64,000 bases of DNA. Source: Psychrosphaera saromensis. GTDB taxonomy: Bacteria > Pseudomonadota > Gammaproteobacteria > Enterobacterales > Alteromonadaceae. Location of the stretch: positions 1,638,824-1,702,823 of the forward strand of contig NZ_MSCH01000003.1 of NCBI RefSeq assembly GCF_002954545.1. Direction: 5' to 3'. A program made the translations under genes and the position numbers. Below are positions 26,640 to 36,192 of this stretch, one piece after another. Below the pieces are notes generated by a model. It saw only the letters and a list, made by a program, of their open reading frames with translations, was not told the DNA's origin and ran no database searches. Within the stretch, counting starts at the first letter, position 1. Every line of letters begins with the position of its first letter.

Positions 26640-28700
26640 ATGAATCCACTATCAACTGATTTAAATCCAGCAGGGCTTAATCCAAAAGAGCTCAGCCCAA
26701 TCAAACAAACATTACTGCAATACTTTGGTTTTTCCGAATTCCGATTAGGCCAAGAACCTGTGATTAACGCAGTGGTGAGTGGACGTTCTAGCGCAGCTAT
26801 ATTCCCAACGGGGTCAGGCAAAAGTCTGTGTTATCAATTGCCCGCGCTGCATATGCCAAATTTAACCTTGGTTATCTCTCCACTTTTAGCGTTAATGCAA
26901 GATCAGATAAGTTTTTTAAACAGCAAAAACATTCCAGCTGCTAGCATCGACTCTAGTTTGTCCCGTGAGCAAGTTAATCAAATAATGCAGGATGTAAGAG
27001 CAGGCCACATTAAAATATTAATGGTGGCAGTAGAGCGTTTAAAGAATGAACGTTTTAGACATTTCCTACAAAGCATAGCTATATCATTATTAGTGGTGGA
27101 TGAAGCGCATTGTATCTCTGAGTGGGGTCATAACTTTCGTCCCGATTACCTAAAGCTGCCACAATATCAAAAAGACTTTAATATACCGCAAGCCTTATTA
27201 TTAACGGCCACCGCCACACCTCAAGTAATTGAAGATATGGCGAACAAATTTAATATCCAGCGAGAAGATGTAACAGCCACTGGCTTTTACCGCCCTAATT
27301 TAGATTTAAGCGTTGAAGCGGTAAGTGATAAAAATAAGTTGTTTTTCTTAGAAAACTGGCTGCTACACGAAGCCAGATACAAACCCGCATTTAATCATAA
27401 TATTCGAGATAAAAAAGATAGAACGGCCAGTATAGAGCCGACTATAGTTTATGTGACTTTGCAGCAAAGCGCAGAAGTTGTAGCTGGATCATTGGCTAAA
27501 GCTGGTTTTAATGCAAAAGCCTATCATGCGGGAATGAACAGTGAGATACGCCAGGTTATTCAAAGTGACTTTATGGCGGGTAATACGGATATTATCGTGG
27601 CAACAATAGCCTTTGGTATGGGCATAGATAAAAGCAATATTCGTCACGTTGTGCATTATGACTTACCTAAATCAATTGAAAACTATTCTCAGGAAATCGG
27701 CCGTGCAGGGCGTGATGGACAAAAATCTGATTGTTTAGTTTTGGTGAATCGCGACAATATTAGCGTATTAGAAAACTTTATATACGGTGATACGCCAGAA
27801 TACGCCGGTATCGAACATGTGCTGCAAGATATTAATCAAAACAAACAAAACGGTAAGTGGGAGTTTCAACTTTATACCTTGTCTATGGAAGCCAATATTA
27901 GGCAGTTACCGTTAAAAACCTTATTAGTTTATTTGGAAATCCAAGGCTTGATACAGCCTATGTATTCTTATTTTGCTGAATATAAATTTAAGTTGCTGGT
28001 GGATGAACAAGTCTTGTTATCGCAATTTAACGGCGAAAGGTTATCTTTCGTTCAAGCCATTTTACAATATTCACAACGCGCAAAAACCTGGTGGACAGCA
28101 GACATAGATGCAATTTGTCAGCAATACAAAACTGATAATGCAATTAACGACAGAGCTCGTGTGGTTAAAGCATTAGAGTACTTTGATGAAAAGGGTTGGA
28201 TAGAATTACAAGCCAAACAAATTACAGAAGTGTATCGAGTTAATGTAGAGCAGATAAACGTAGCTCAGCAAAGTCAAAACTTAACCAGTTACTTTGAACA
28301 AAAGCAACAAGGCGAAGTAGCTAAAATTCATAATATGCTGCAAATGTTTGAACAAAATAAATGCATAACCCATCAATTGGCGACTTATTTTGGTGATAAC
28401 CAAGTGCCTCTTCAATGTGGGCATTGTAGTGTGTGTGCAGGCCATCAAGTTATCATTCCTCAACCTGTTGGAAGAGTGCCATTGGAGCAAACCCGCGTCC
28501 ATCAGTTAGCCAAAGAATTTGTAGATCATTATTACGCTAAATTCTCCAGTCAGCCGTCTTTGGTATTAACAACACGTTTCCTATGTGGAATAACCACACC
28601 AATTTTTACTAAATTAAAAGCCAGAAGTATTAACGGTTTTGGTCAGTTAGCTGAATATCCTTATGCTGAAATTCAACAAATGTTGAGCACTAATATTTAA
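26640..28700 (+). CDS. RecQ-family ATP-dependent DNA helicase with rearranged C-terminal region
   Basis: A superfamily 2 DNA helicase of the RecQ type. It has motif 0 FGFSEFRLGQEPVI, Walker A IFPTGSGKSLCYQ, DEAH box VVDEAHCISEWGHNFRPDY, TATATP, and motif VI QEIGRAGRDGQ in the first 370 residues. Its C-terminal half differs from canonical RecQ. A winged-helix-like stretch follows the helicase core, and the zinc motif C...CGHCSVC appears only at about residue 570-600 rather than directly behind the core. A last helical domain ends the protein. No clear HRDC domain is seen. Two ATGs are available (26631, 26640); AAGGA is eight bases before the second, so I use that. Probably DNA repair. Confidence 0.9.
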   Translation: MNPLSTDLNPAGLNPKELSPIKQTLLQYFGFSEFRLGQEPVINAVVSGRSSAAIFPTGSGKSLCYQLPALHMPNLTLVISPLLALMQDQISFLNSKNIPAASIDSSLSREQVNQIMQDVRAGHIKILMVAVERLKNERFRHFLQSIAISLLVVDEAHCISEWGHNFRPDYLKLPQYQKDFNIPQALLLTATATPQVIEDMANKFNIQREDVTATGFYRPNLDLSVEAVSDKNKLFFLENWLLHEARYKPAFNHNIRDKKDRTASIEPTIVYVTLQQSAEVVAGSLAKAGFNAKAYHAGMNSEIRQVIQSDFMAGNTDIIVATIAFGMGIDKSNIRHVVHYDLPKSIENYSQEIGRAGRDGQKSDCLVLVNRDNISVLENFIYGDTPEYAGIEHVLQDINQNKQNGKWEFQLYTLSMEANIRQLPLKTLLVYLEIQGLIQPMYSYFAEYKFKLLVDEQVLLSQFNGERLSFVQAILQYSQRAKTWWTADIDAICQQYKTDNAINDRARVVKALEYFDEKGWIELQAKQITEVYRVNVEQINVAQQSQNLTSYFEQKQQGEVAKIHNMLQMFEQNKCITHQLATYFGDNQVPLQCGHCSVCAGHQVIIPQPVGRVPLEQTRVHQLAKEFVDHYYAKFSSQPSLVLTTRFLCGITTPIFTKLKARSINGFGQLAEYPYAEIQQMLSTNI

Positions 28701-28818
28701 CTAGGGGAAATCCCTATAAAACTGAATGACGATTGTTTGTATTTGAGATTTAAAAATAGTTCTGTTATAAAACAGCCGTTTAAAATCATTAAACTTTCAT
28801 TTATAGGGAATTAGAAGT

Positions 28819-29433
28819 ATGAAATCACTCGTTATATTAGCCTTGTTGCTTTTACCTTTCGTATCACATTCAGCAGAAATGGATGATCAAACGGTTGTGG
28901 AAATACCACAAGGTTGGGCTATTAATCTTCAGTTGGGGTTGGCATCTTTAAATCCTGAATTAAGCTCTCAAGGGATTGGTGATAGCGCATCAAGCTTTGG
29001 TCTGTCATTTGATAAGCTGAATGATGATATATACATGAGCTTTTTAATTAACGTTTTAAACTTAGACGACAATGAAGGTTACAGTGAAGAGGTTGTAGGC
29101 ACTAGTTATAGTAATTCAGGTCAACGTTCAACTGCAAAATCGAACGCCTCAGCATCATTGCTAGGCGCCGCAGTCGGTAAAGCTTGGTTTGTAAATAACA
29201 ATAAAACGATGCTTTACGCTCAAGGTGGTTTTAACTTTGTAGCAGAAGCGTCACGTAATATACCTAATTGCTCTAATTGTGGAGGAACAGATCTAAATAT
29301 TGATAGTGGGTTGTTTACTCGTTTTGGCGCAAATATTTTTCTTGATAATGCAATTATCGGTGTATTTTCAATTGTTTCTTTAACTGGCGATATTGACAAT
29401 AATTTTGGAATCTCAGTTGGATTTCAATATTAA
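28819..29433 (+). CDS. Predicted outer-membrane beta-barrel protein
   Basis: A 204-residue protein with a clear signal peptide (MKSLVILALLLLPFVSHS, cleavage near SHSA). The mature part alternates polar and hydrophobic residues, is rich in Gly, Asn and Ser, and ends in an aromatic-rich strand (GISVGFQY), as expected of a small barrel inserted by the Bam complex. One cysteine pair lies in NCSNCGG. I do not recognise a named family. AGGGAA before the ATG supports the start. It is alone, with a strong bidirectional terminator between it and rluA. Confidence 0.7.
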   Translation: MKSLVILALLLLPFVSHSAEMDDQTVVEIPQGWAINLQLGLASLNPELSSQGIGDSASSFGLSFDKLNDDIYMSFLINVLNLDDNEGYSEEVVGTSYSNSGQRSTAKSNASASLLGAAVGKAWFVNNNKTMLYAQGGFNFVAEASRNIPNCSNCGGTDLNIDSGLFTRFGANIFLDNAIIGVFSIVSLTGDIDNNFGISVGFQY

Positions 29434-29471
29434 ATGTTAAGCATTGAAAAACTTAAGTTTACTTAAAACAT

Positions 29472-29506
29472 AAAAAAAGCCCACATTATGAATGTGGGCT
29501 TTTTTA
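29472..29506. terminator. Bidirectional terminator between the barrel gene and rluA
   Basis: AAAAAAAGCCCACATT pairs perfectly with AATGTGGGCTTTTTTT around a three-base loop. A/T runs on both sides allow it to serve both convergent genes. Confidence 0.95.
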
Positions 29507-29542
29507 TATTTATAACTTAAATAAAGTTTTGTTACAGGAAAA

Positions 29543-30211
29543 TTAAAACCCACACTCTTTTTCAAACACCATCAGTTCTTCTGTGTCAGGATGTTTTATT
29601 TCTAATCTTTGTGCGTGCAATAACAATCTATCTGCTTGTTTAATAATGTCTTCAGGTGCATATAAACGGTCGCCAAGAATAGGGTGGCCTAACTCTTTTA
29701 AATGCACACGTAATTGATGACTACGGCCGGTAATTGGAATTAACTTAACTCTACTCCAATCATTTCCATCTGTGTTGCCACGTTCTAATACTTCATAATG
29801 CGTTAACGATTGTTTACCATTTTCGTAACAAACCATTTGTTTTGGACGATTTGGCCAGTCACAAATTAATGGCAAGTCGATACTGCCTTTGTCTTGCTCA
29901 ATGTGGCCAGAAGCGACGGCGATATAAAACTTATTGGTTGCACGCTCGGCAAATTGGCGGTTTAAAAAACGCAGTGCCTCTTTGTGCATCGACATCACAA
30001 TAATGCCAGATGTCATCATATCTAGCCTGTGAACTATGCCTGCATTTGGCCAAACTGTCTGTACACGCAACATTAAAGAATCAAAGTGCTCTTTGTGTCT
30101 ACCTGGTACCGACAGTAATCCACTTGGTTTATTCAGCGCCAGTATATGTTCATCTTGATATAAAATGTCGATGTACGGGTCAGTCGGTGGATTATATTCC
30201 AACAATGCCAC
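29543..30211 (-). CDS. rluA: Dual-specificity 23S rRNA/tRNA pseudouridine synthase
   Basis: RluA makes pseudouridine at 746 in 23S rRNA and 32 in tRNA. The protein has LNKPSGLLSVPGR, the catalytic-aspartate motif IVHRLDMMTSGI (about residue 66) and the TGRSHQLRVHLKELGHPILGD motif of the RluA family. A TTG at 30217 touches the rapA stop, but AAGGA lies nine bases before the GTG at 30211, so I prefer the latter (222 residues). It directly follows rapA, the same order as in E. coli, so the pair forms a conserved operon. Confidence 0.95.
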   Translation of the reverse strand: MALLEYNPPTDPYIDILYQDEHILALNKPSGLLSVPGRHKEHFDSLMLRVQTVWPNAGIVHRLDMMTSGIIVMSMHKEALRFLNRQFAERATNKFYIAVASGHIEQDKGSIDLPLICDWPNRPKQMVCYENGKQSLTHYEVLERGNTDGNDWSRVKLIPITGRSHQLRVHLKELGHPILGDRLYAPEDIIKQADRLLLHAQRLEIKHPDTEELMVFEKECGF

Positions 30212-30217
30212 AGGCAA

Positions 30218-33127
30218 TTATCCTTGTGTTACAACAATTAAGCGTATGGCGTCTAAGCTAACTTGTGCCATTTCAATTTCTTTTACTGAGTTATCAATCT
30301 GCTGCTGTAAGAAGTTAATCTCTTCATCACGAATCGCCGGATTAACTTTTTGTAATGCAGTTAATCTGTTTAACTCTTGTTGGCGGTTAGTTAACATCTT
30401 GTCTTTAGCGTCTAACTTTATTTCAGTAGCGTGCGTCGCGGCTATGGCTTCACTCTTTTCAACAAGTACGCCTATCTCTTCTTTTAATGCTTTAATTAAT
30501 TGTAATGACATTGTTTTTTTAGCATTTTTAAGCATTTTATCTAACGAGCCTTGTTTCACTTTGTCGGCTAAATTATTACCATTTTTATCCAACAATAAAC
30601 GGATAGCGGTATTTGGCAAAAAGCGATGAAGTTGCAGTGATTTTGGCGCTGTGGTGGACACCACAAAGCTAGCTTCAAGCAAAATAGTACCTGGTGCTAG
30701 TTGTTTATGAGGTAATAAACACACTGAGCTATTACCCAACTCACCAGAGGTAAGCATATCTAATACGCCAATAACCATAGGGTGTTCCCAACTCATAAAG
30801 TGTTGGTCTTCTTGTGATAATGCCGTTTCGCGGTCAAAACAAACCGTCATGCCATCTTCTAGCAAACTAGGGAAGTGGTCATTTAACATGTGTTCGCCTG
30901 GATGCAATATAGTACTAAATGTGGCTTTCTCTTCTTGCTGAACGCCAAATTGATCCCAGACTCGGCCCATGTAAGTCATTAACTCTGTGGAGTCATCCAT
31001 TTCATCAATTTCTTGGCATATCTGTTTAGCTTTTTCGCCACCGCTTGAATTAAGTTCAAGTAAGCGGTCGCGGCCATTTTCAACATCTTGTTTTAATTCT
31101 AAGTTTCTAACATGACAAGCGTTAATTAAGTCGGCTTGGGTATCTTGTTCTGATCTATTTAACAGCACGTCAGATATTTGTTGTTTAAATTCTTCGGCCA
31201 CAATACGTGCTGTGGTTGACGTTTGTTCAAACGCATTAAAGCTATTTTGGAACCAATTGAACAAATTCTCTTGTGCGCTGTTGATTAAATATGGAACGTG
31301 AGTTTTTACCGTTTCTGTTTGACCAATACGATCCAAGCGGCCAATACGCTGCTCTAGCAAGTCAGGGTTAGCGGGTAAATCAAATAACACTAAATGATGA
31401 GCAAACTGGAAGTTACGGCCTTCAGAGCCTATTTCAGAACAAATTAACGCTTGTGCGCTATTTTCTTCATCGGCAAAATAAGCGGCAGCTTTGTCTCGTT
31501 CAATTATGGTCATGCCTTCGTGGAATACGGTGGACTTTAACCCTTCTTTTTCAAACAGAGCATCATCTATCTTCATCGCGGTTTCAGCATGAGCACAAAT
31601 CACTAAAACTTTTTCGCCTTTGTTTTCTAGTAAGAAATTACAAAGCCACTGAACTCTAGGATCTAAATTCCACCATGCATTATTTTCCGTAAAAGATTCT
31701 GTCACGCCACTGTCGTGTTGAGTCTCTGGTTGCAAGCCCATAAACGTCGTACCGTTTGGATAACCCTCTGGAGCAGTTAGCGGATAAGGCGTTACGCTAC
31801 GTTCTGGAAATCCTTTAATACCTTGACGACTATTCCTGAACATAATTCGGCCAGTACCGTGACGGTCTAACAAGTCAGAAATTAAGGTTTGTGCTAATTC
31901 AGTTTTATCTGAGCTCGCTTGATAGTCGTCTACGTTTTTAATACTACTACTGTCATTTAATAAACCAGATAAAACCTTATACTGCTCACTGGATAATGCT
32001 TGTTCAGATACTAATGCATTAGCGATTTCTGCAATTTGTTGGTAATGACTTTCTTCTTGTTTAAATTTTTCATAATCATGGAAACGGTTTGGATCTAACA
32101 ATTGTAAACGAGAGAAGTGTCCAAAGTGACCTAATTGATCAGGCGTGGCTGTTAATAGCACTAAACCTTTAGTTTGCTGTCCAATTGTTTGCACGTGAGT
32201 GTATAACTGTTGAATTTCAGAATGTGCATTATTCAACGTTGACTCATTTTCAGGAGTAATATGATGTGCTTCATCCACAACAACCAAATCCCATTGGCTT
32301 TGTAATAATGCTTTTTGCCATTTTTCATCACGAGATAACCATTCCTGGCTAATAAGAATTAACTGTTCGCTATCAAATGGCGATACCGCGTCTTCTTCTT
32401 CCCCTGCGGTTTCTAATTCAGCTTGGCAGCGTTGGTCGTCGAAGATGGAGAAATGTAAATTAAAGCGGCGTAACATTTCGACTAACCATTGATGTTGTAA
32501 ACTCTCAGGCAGTACTAACAATACGCGCTGTGAGCGGCCACTAATTAATTGCTGATGGATGATCAAACCGGCTTCAATGGTTTTACCTAAGCCCACTTCG
32601 TCGGCTAGCAACACTCTTGGCGCAAAACGTTTACCTACGGTGTCGGCAATAAATAACTGATGAGGTATCAAGCTAACTCGAGCGCCTTGTAAGCCTTGCA
32701 AATTCGATGACTCTAATTCTGCTTTATGCTGATGGGCTTCCATTCTTAATGAAAACCATTGGCTACGGTCAAAGTTACCTGTGTATAAACGAGCTTCTGG
32801 TGTATTTAATTTAATGTGATGGTCGAGCATGATCTCTTTTACTGAGACATCTTCGCCTGTGTCGGTACGCTTACCTTTATAAATTAGTGTGTTTTGCATT
32901 TCTTCAACATGCTCAACAACAAATTTAAACTCTTCCAAGGAAGATAAGGTTTCACCCGCTGAGAATTCGACACGCATTAATGGAGCTTGGTCTTGGGCGT
33001 AATTTCTTGTTTCATCCGCCGCAGGAAACAGGACTTGAACAAATCGAGTGTCCACTTGGATAATGGTACCTAAACCTAAATTATTTTCGGCTTGACTTAC
33101 CCAACGTTGACCAATTGCAAAATTCAT
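30218..33127 (-). CDS. rapA: RNA polymerase-associated ATPase RapA
   Basis: RapA (HepA) is a Swi2/Snf2 ATPase that recycles stalled RNA polymerase. The 969-residue length equals that of the family. The N-terminal Tudor-like region starts FAIGQRWVSQAENNLGLG. The ATPase has Walker A LLADEVGLGKTIEAGLI (about residue 170), DEAH in VVVDEAHHI, LLTATP, and in the second lobe ICSEIGSEGRNFQF and LEQRIGRLDRIGQ. The long C-terminal region is also of the RapA type. rluA follows immediately. A 290-base non-coding stretch lies upstream. Confidence 0.97.
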   Translation of the reverse strand: MNFAIGQRWVSQAENNLGLGTIIQVDTRFVQVLFPAADETRNYAQDQAPLMRVEFSAGETLSSLEEFKFVVEHVEEMQNTLIYKGKRTDTGEDVSVKEIMLDHHIKLNTPEARLYTGNFDRSQWFSLRMEAHQHKAELESSNLQGLQGARVSLIPHQLFIADTVGKRFAPRVLLADEVGLGKTIEAGLIIHQQLISGRSQRVLLVLPESLQHQWLVEMLRRFNLHFSIFDDQRCQAELETAGEEEDAVSPFDSEQLILISQEWLSRDEKWQKALLQSQWDLVVVDEAHHITPENESTLNNAHSEIQQLYTHVQTIGQQTKGLVLLTATPDQLGHFGHFSRLQLLDPNRFHDYEKFKQEESHYQQIAEIANALVSEQALSSEQYKVLSGLLNDSSSIKNVDDYQASSDKTELAQTLISDLLDRHGTGRIMFRNSRQGIKGFPERSVTPYPLTAPEGYPNGTTFMGLQPETQHDSGVTESFTENNAWWNLDPRVQWLCNFLLENKGEKVLVICAHAETAMKIDDALFEKEGLKSTVFHEGMTIIERDKAAAYFADEENSAQALICSEIGSEGRNFQFAHHLVLFDLPANPDLLEQRIGRLDRIGQTETVKTHVPYLINSAQENLFNWFQNSFNAFEQTSTTARIVAEEFKQQISDVLLNRSEQDTQADLINACHVRNLELKQDVENGRDRLLELNSSGGEKAKQICQEIDEMDDSTELMTYMGRVWDQFGVQQEEKATFSTILHPGEHMLNDHFPSLLEDGMTVCFDRETALSQEDQHFMSWEHPMVIGVLDMLTSGELGNSSVCLLPHKQLAPGTILLEASFVVSTTAPKSLQLHRFLPNTAIRLLLDKNGNNLADKVKQGSLDKMLKNAKKTMSLQLIKALKEEIGVLVEKSEAIAATHATEIKLDAKDKMLTNRQQELNRLTALQKVNPAIRDEEINFLQQQIDNSVKEIEMAQVSLDAIRLIVVTQG

Positions 33128-33417
33128 TAATGAAACTCCTAGAATACCCAGATTACACCGCTTTTGAGGGCGCGTATTGTACTTGCCTTAACGAACAATT
33201 ACAGTAATTAATTTAGTTAACACAAACGTGACAAACTATTACTGTTAACGATAGGTCAGAATCAATGAATTTGATTTAAAATAGAACAATATTATTCTAA
33301 ATAATAGAAGTGCAGGGCGATTTGTATCGAACCAATTTACTGGAGACGTTGTAGGTAAGAAACCATCTGTGTTATTGCCGCTTTTATTACACTGCAATAA
33401 CACATGTTTTTGATAGG
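33128..33417. other. Intergenic region upstream of rapA, with an 11-bp hairpin
   Basis: No gene is supported here. TGTGTTATTGC (33368-33378) pairs perfectly with GCAATAACACA (33394-33404) just downstream of the chemoreceptor gene, with a 15-base loop. A T-rich stretch follows only on the plus strand, so its role as a terminator for the minus-strand chemoreceptor gene is uncertain. The left part is presumably the rapA promoter. Confidence 0.6.
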
Positions 33418-35019
33418 TTACAAAGAATAGCCTTTTACTATATTTGCCAGTGAGGTCGCTGTATTTTTCAACTCATGGCTTTCTTTGGTTATTTCTTCCA
33501 TATTGGCGGCGGTTAACACACTAATTGAACTTGCTTCTTGGATACCTGTATCGACTTCATTGGTGCTATTTTGTTGCTGCTCTGTAGCGCTTAGTATTCT
33601 CTCATTCATTTGTTCTATTTGAACAACAGACAAAGACATAGTCTCTAACGCTTCTTTAATATTAATGTTTTCATCAACACATACTTTTGTTCTGCTGATG
33701 TTTATTTCCATATTTTTTCCAGAACTTAACACGCTCTGTTGAATACGTTCCACAATGGACTCAATATCGCCTGTCGATTTTTGCGTTCTAATTGCCAAGG
33801 TTCTTACTTCATCTGCAACAACAGCAAAACCACGACCAGTTTCACCTGCTCTTGCCGCTTCAATGGCCGCATTGAGAGCGAGTAAATTTGTTTGATCAGC
33901 AATGCCTTTAATTACTTCAAGCACTTTACTAACCTCGGCGCTGCTTTCTGTCAGCTCACTAATATTTTCAGATGTTTTGGTAATAGAAGATGAAAGTTCG
34001 TTGATACTGTGCAGTGTTTTTTCCGATACATCTTTGGTGTGCTGTACATTGTTAGAAACATCTTTGGATACGTCAGACGCATCATGGGCTTCATTTACAA
34101 TCGAATTTGTGAATGACCTAAGTTGCTCCGTTTTTTCTGCTGCACCGTTAATAATAGTGTTTTGTTTTTCAATGTTTTGATTAATGTTAACAATATTACG
34201 CTGTGCGTTGTCGGTGGCATCCGTTAATTCTTTTGCTGAGCTTGCAACCATACGTACCATGTCTTGTAGCGTGGTCATAAACAAATTAAATTTTAAAGCT
34301 ACTTGAGTAATCTCGTCATTACCAATTACTTTCATACGTTGACTTAAGTCTCCTTTTCCGTCAGCTAACTTTGCCATAAATGCATGTAGAGTTTGGATAG
34401 GGAGGGTAATAGAGCGCGTAACGACTAGCGTAAGTGCAATGCCAGCAATAAGAACCAGCGTGACTATGATAATGGCAAAAGTAATCGAATTGTTCACATC
34501 TTCGATGGCCATTAACTGTTTTTCTTTCCCCATATCAATGGTTTGTTTTATGACATTGGCGAGTAATAACTGTAAGTCACTTTCAACTTTATCTAGGTAA
34601 GCGTCTGCGGGAATAACCGCTAATCCTTGCCCGGCAATAATACTTAACTGTTCGTCGCGCCATAAAGCCGAAACATTAATAACTTCATTGATCATTTTTA
34701 ATGTTTCAGCAGAGGTAGATAGTTGTTTTAATGTGGAAAAGTCGTCCATCATTAGGTTGTATTTGTTATGGACAGTGTCAGTGACTTCTTTGTTGTCATA
34801 AGGTTGGATTTTTAATTTTATCCGGTCTATAAAGCTTTTCAGGTCACGAAAACCATCCCAAGCTTCACGCGCATGGTCGACTTGGCTTAATGTGATATTA
34901 GAGGTACTAATTGTTTGATTACTCAAACTGTAAAGCTGATAAGAAAGTATGATAGCTAACAGTATTGAAATACTGTTCATTAAGGAAAAGCTAAGTAATA
35001 TGCGTTTATAAATACTCAT
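33418..35019 (-). CDS. Methyl-accepting chemotaxis protein
   Basis: A 533-residue chemoreceptor. TM1 lies at about 8-30, followed by a periplasmic helical sensor of about 150 residues of the four-helix-bundle type, TM2 (about 183-207), HAMP (to about 262) and the cytoplasmic signalling domain. The signalling tip is intact: [20 protein letters not shown] and [14 protein letters not shown] near residue 393. No C-terminal pentapeptide for CheR/CheB docking is present. The ATG lies nine bases after the stop of the di-haem peroxidase gene. The ribosome-binding AGGA overlaps that stop codon (TAGGA), so translation is coupled. No other chemotaxis gene is in the window. Confidence 0.95.
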   Translation of the reverse strand: MSIYKRILLSFSLMNSISILLAIILSYQLYSLSNQTISTSNITLSQVDHAREAWDGFRDLKSFIDRIKLKIQPYDNKEVTDTVHNKYNLMMDDFSTLKQLSTSAETLKMINEVINVSALWRDEQLSIIAGQGLAVIPADAYLDKVESDLQLLLANVIKQTIDMGKEKQLMAIEDVNNSITFAIIIVTLVLIAGIALTLVVTRSITLPIQTLHAFMAKLADGKGDLSQRMKVIGNDEITQVALKFNLFMTTLQDMVRMVASSAKELTDATDNAQRNIVNINQNIEKQNTIINGAAEKTEQLRSFTNSIVNEAHDASDVSKDVSNNVQHTKDVSEKTLHSINELSSSITKTSENISELTESSAEVSKVLEVIKGIADQTNLLALNAAIEAARAGETGRGFAVVADEVRTLAIRTQKSTGDIESIVERIQQSVLSSGKNMEINISRTKVCVDENINIKEALETMSLSVVQIEQMNERILSATEQQQNSTNEVDTGIQEASSISVLTAANMEEITKESHELKNTATSLANIVKGYSL

Positions 35020-35028
35020 GAATATGTC

Positions 35029-36027
35029 CTATTGCGGTAAAATCGGAAGTGACACAACCATCGCAGGCCCAGTCAGAGTATGTAAAAACTCAATGATATC
35101 TTGCATTTCTTGAGCATTCAGAGCGATTGGTGACATAAGTGGGCTGAGAGATGGTCTTGGCATGCCGCCGCTAATATAATGCACAATAACGCTTTCTAAA
35201 GATGCAAGGCTTCCGTCATGCATGTAAGGTGCACGTTCGTTAATATTCCTCAGTCCTGGAGTTTTAAAGGCGTGTTTATCGTATTCTTGTTGTGTTAGTT
35301 CGTAGCGACCTAAATCCACGCTGTCGAATACACCAGCATCATGAAATTTATTATCGGTAAAGTTCCAACCTGTATGACATGTGGAGCATTGAGCTTTACC
35401 GTTAAAAAGACTGAATCCATTTTTTGCCGAATCACTAATCGCGTCTTCTTCACCATTTACCCATAAATCAAAAGGGGCTTGAGAAGAAACTATTGTTCTT
35501 TCGTACGTGGCAATTGCTTTTGAAATGGTTTCTTTGCTTATGCCCTTTGACGGAAATGCTTTTTCAAACCAGTCTCTATAACCTTCAATTTTACTTAAGC
35601 GTTGAATCGCTTCCTGTATAGGTAGGTTCATTTCTACATTACTTTCTATTGGACCTAGAGCTTGCTCTTCTAGTGTGGCGGCTCGGCCATCCCAAAAAAA
35701 CGGTTCTACCCATGCCATATTTAATACTGTGGGTGCGTGTCTTGGTAACTCTTGTGCTTGAGCGCCAACGGCTTTGGCTCTTGGAACTTCCCAACCGAAG
35801 GAAGGATTATGGCAAGAGCTACAATTTAGGTTTTCATCTTTACTTAATCTTGGATCAAAAAATAACATTTTACCTAACATGGCTTTGGTTGCTGAATATT
35901 GATTATCTGCTGGGAAGGGGATGCTATCAGGGCGTTTGTACTGTTGTTTTAAAGCAGTTATATCTGCTAAGGCACTGAATGGAATAACTAAAATCAATAG
36001 CAGTTTGACTAGGAGGCTATACTTCAT
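35029..36027 (-). CDS. Periplasmic di-haem cytochrome c peroxidase (MauG/CcpA type)
   Basis: It reduces hydrogen peroxide to water using electrons from small cytochromes. The 332-residue protein has a signal peptide (to about SALAD at 22) and two CxxCH haem sites: NCSSCHNPSFGW (about residue 70) and QCSTCHTGWNF (about 215). The intervening sequence has family features, such as RHAPTVLNMAWVEPFFWDGRAATLE, EQALGPI and KTPGLRNINERAPYMHDG. The chemoreceptor gene follows by nine bases on the same strand, an uncommon partner. The upstream region faces phoH across about 165 bases of shared promoter sequence. I see no FNR or OxyR site by eye. Confidence 0.95.
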   Translation of the reverse strand: MKYSLLVKLLLILVIPFSALADITALKQQYKRPDSIPFPADNQYSATKAMLGKMLFFDPRLSKDENLNCSSCHNPSFGWEVPRAKAVGAQAQELPRHAPTVLNMAWVEPFFWDGRAATLEEQALGPIESNVEMNLPIQEAIQRLSKIEGYRDWFEKAFPSKGISKETISKAIATYERTIVSSQAPFDLWVNGEEDAISDSAKNGFSLFNGKAQCSTCHTGWNFTDNKFHDAGVFDSVDLGRYELTQQEYDKHAFKTPGLRNINERAPYMHDGSLASLESVIVHYISGGMPRPSLSPLMSPIALNAQEMQDIIEFLHTLTGPAMVVSLPILPQ

Positions 36028-36192
36028 GAAAATTCTTAACCCTTTAATTAATATTAAACATCGTGAGTTTAGTAGACAAAACGACTTAATGTATATTTAA
36101 AGACCTGAGTAACAATGAAAAAATTTCATCAAACATTCATATTTATTGGCTACATTTATATTAAGCACTGATATTTATTTAAAGGGCGATAT

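Noticed and set aside
30010-30629. Two overlapping plus-strand frames (83 and 154 residues) across the rapA-rluA junction
   Set aside because: They are antisense shadows of two well-conserved housekeeping genes.
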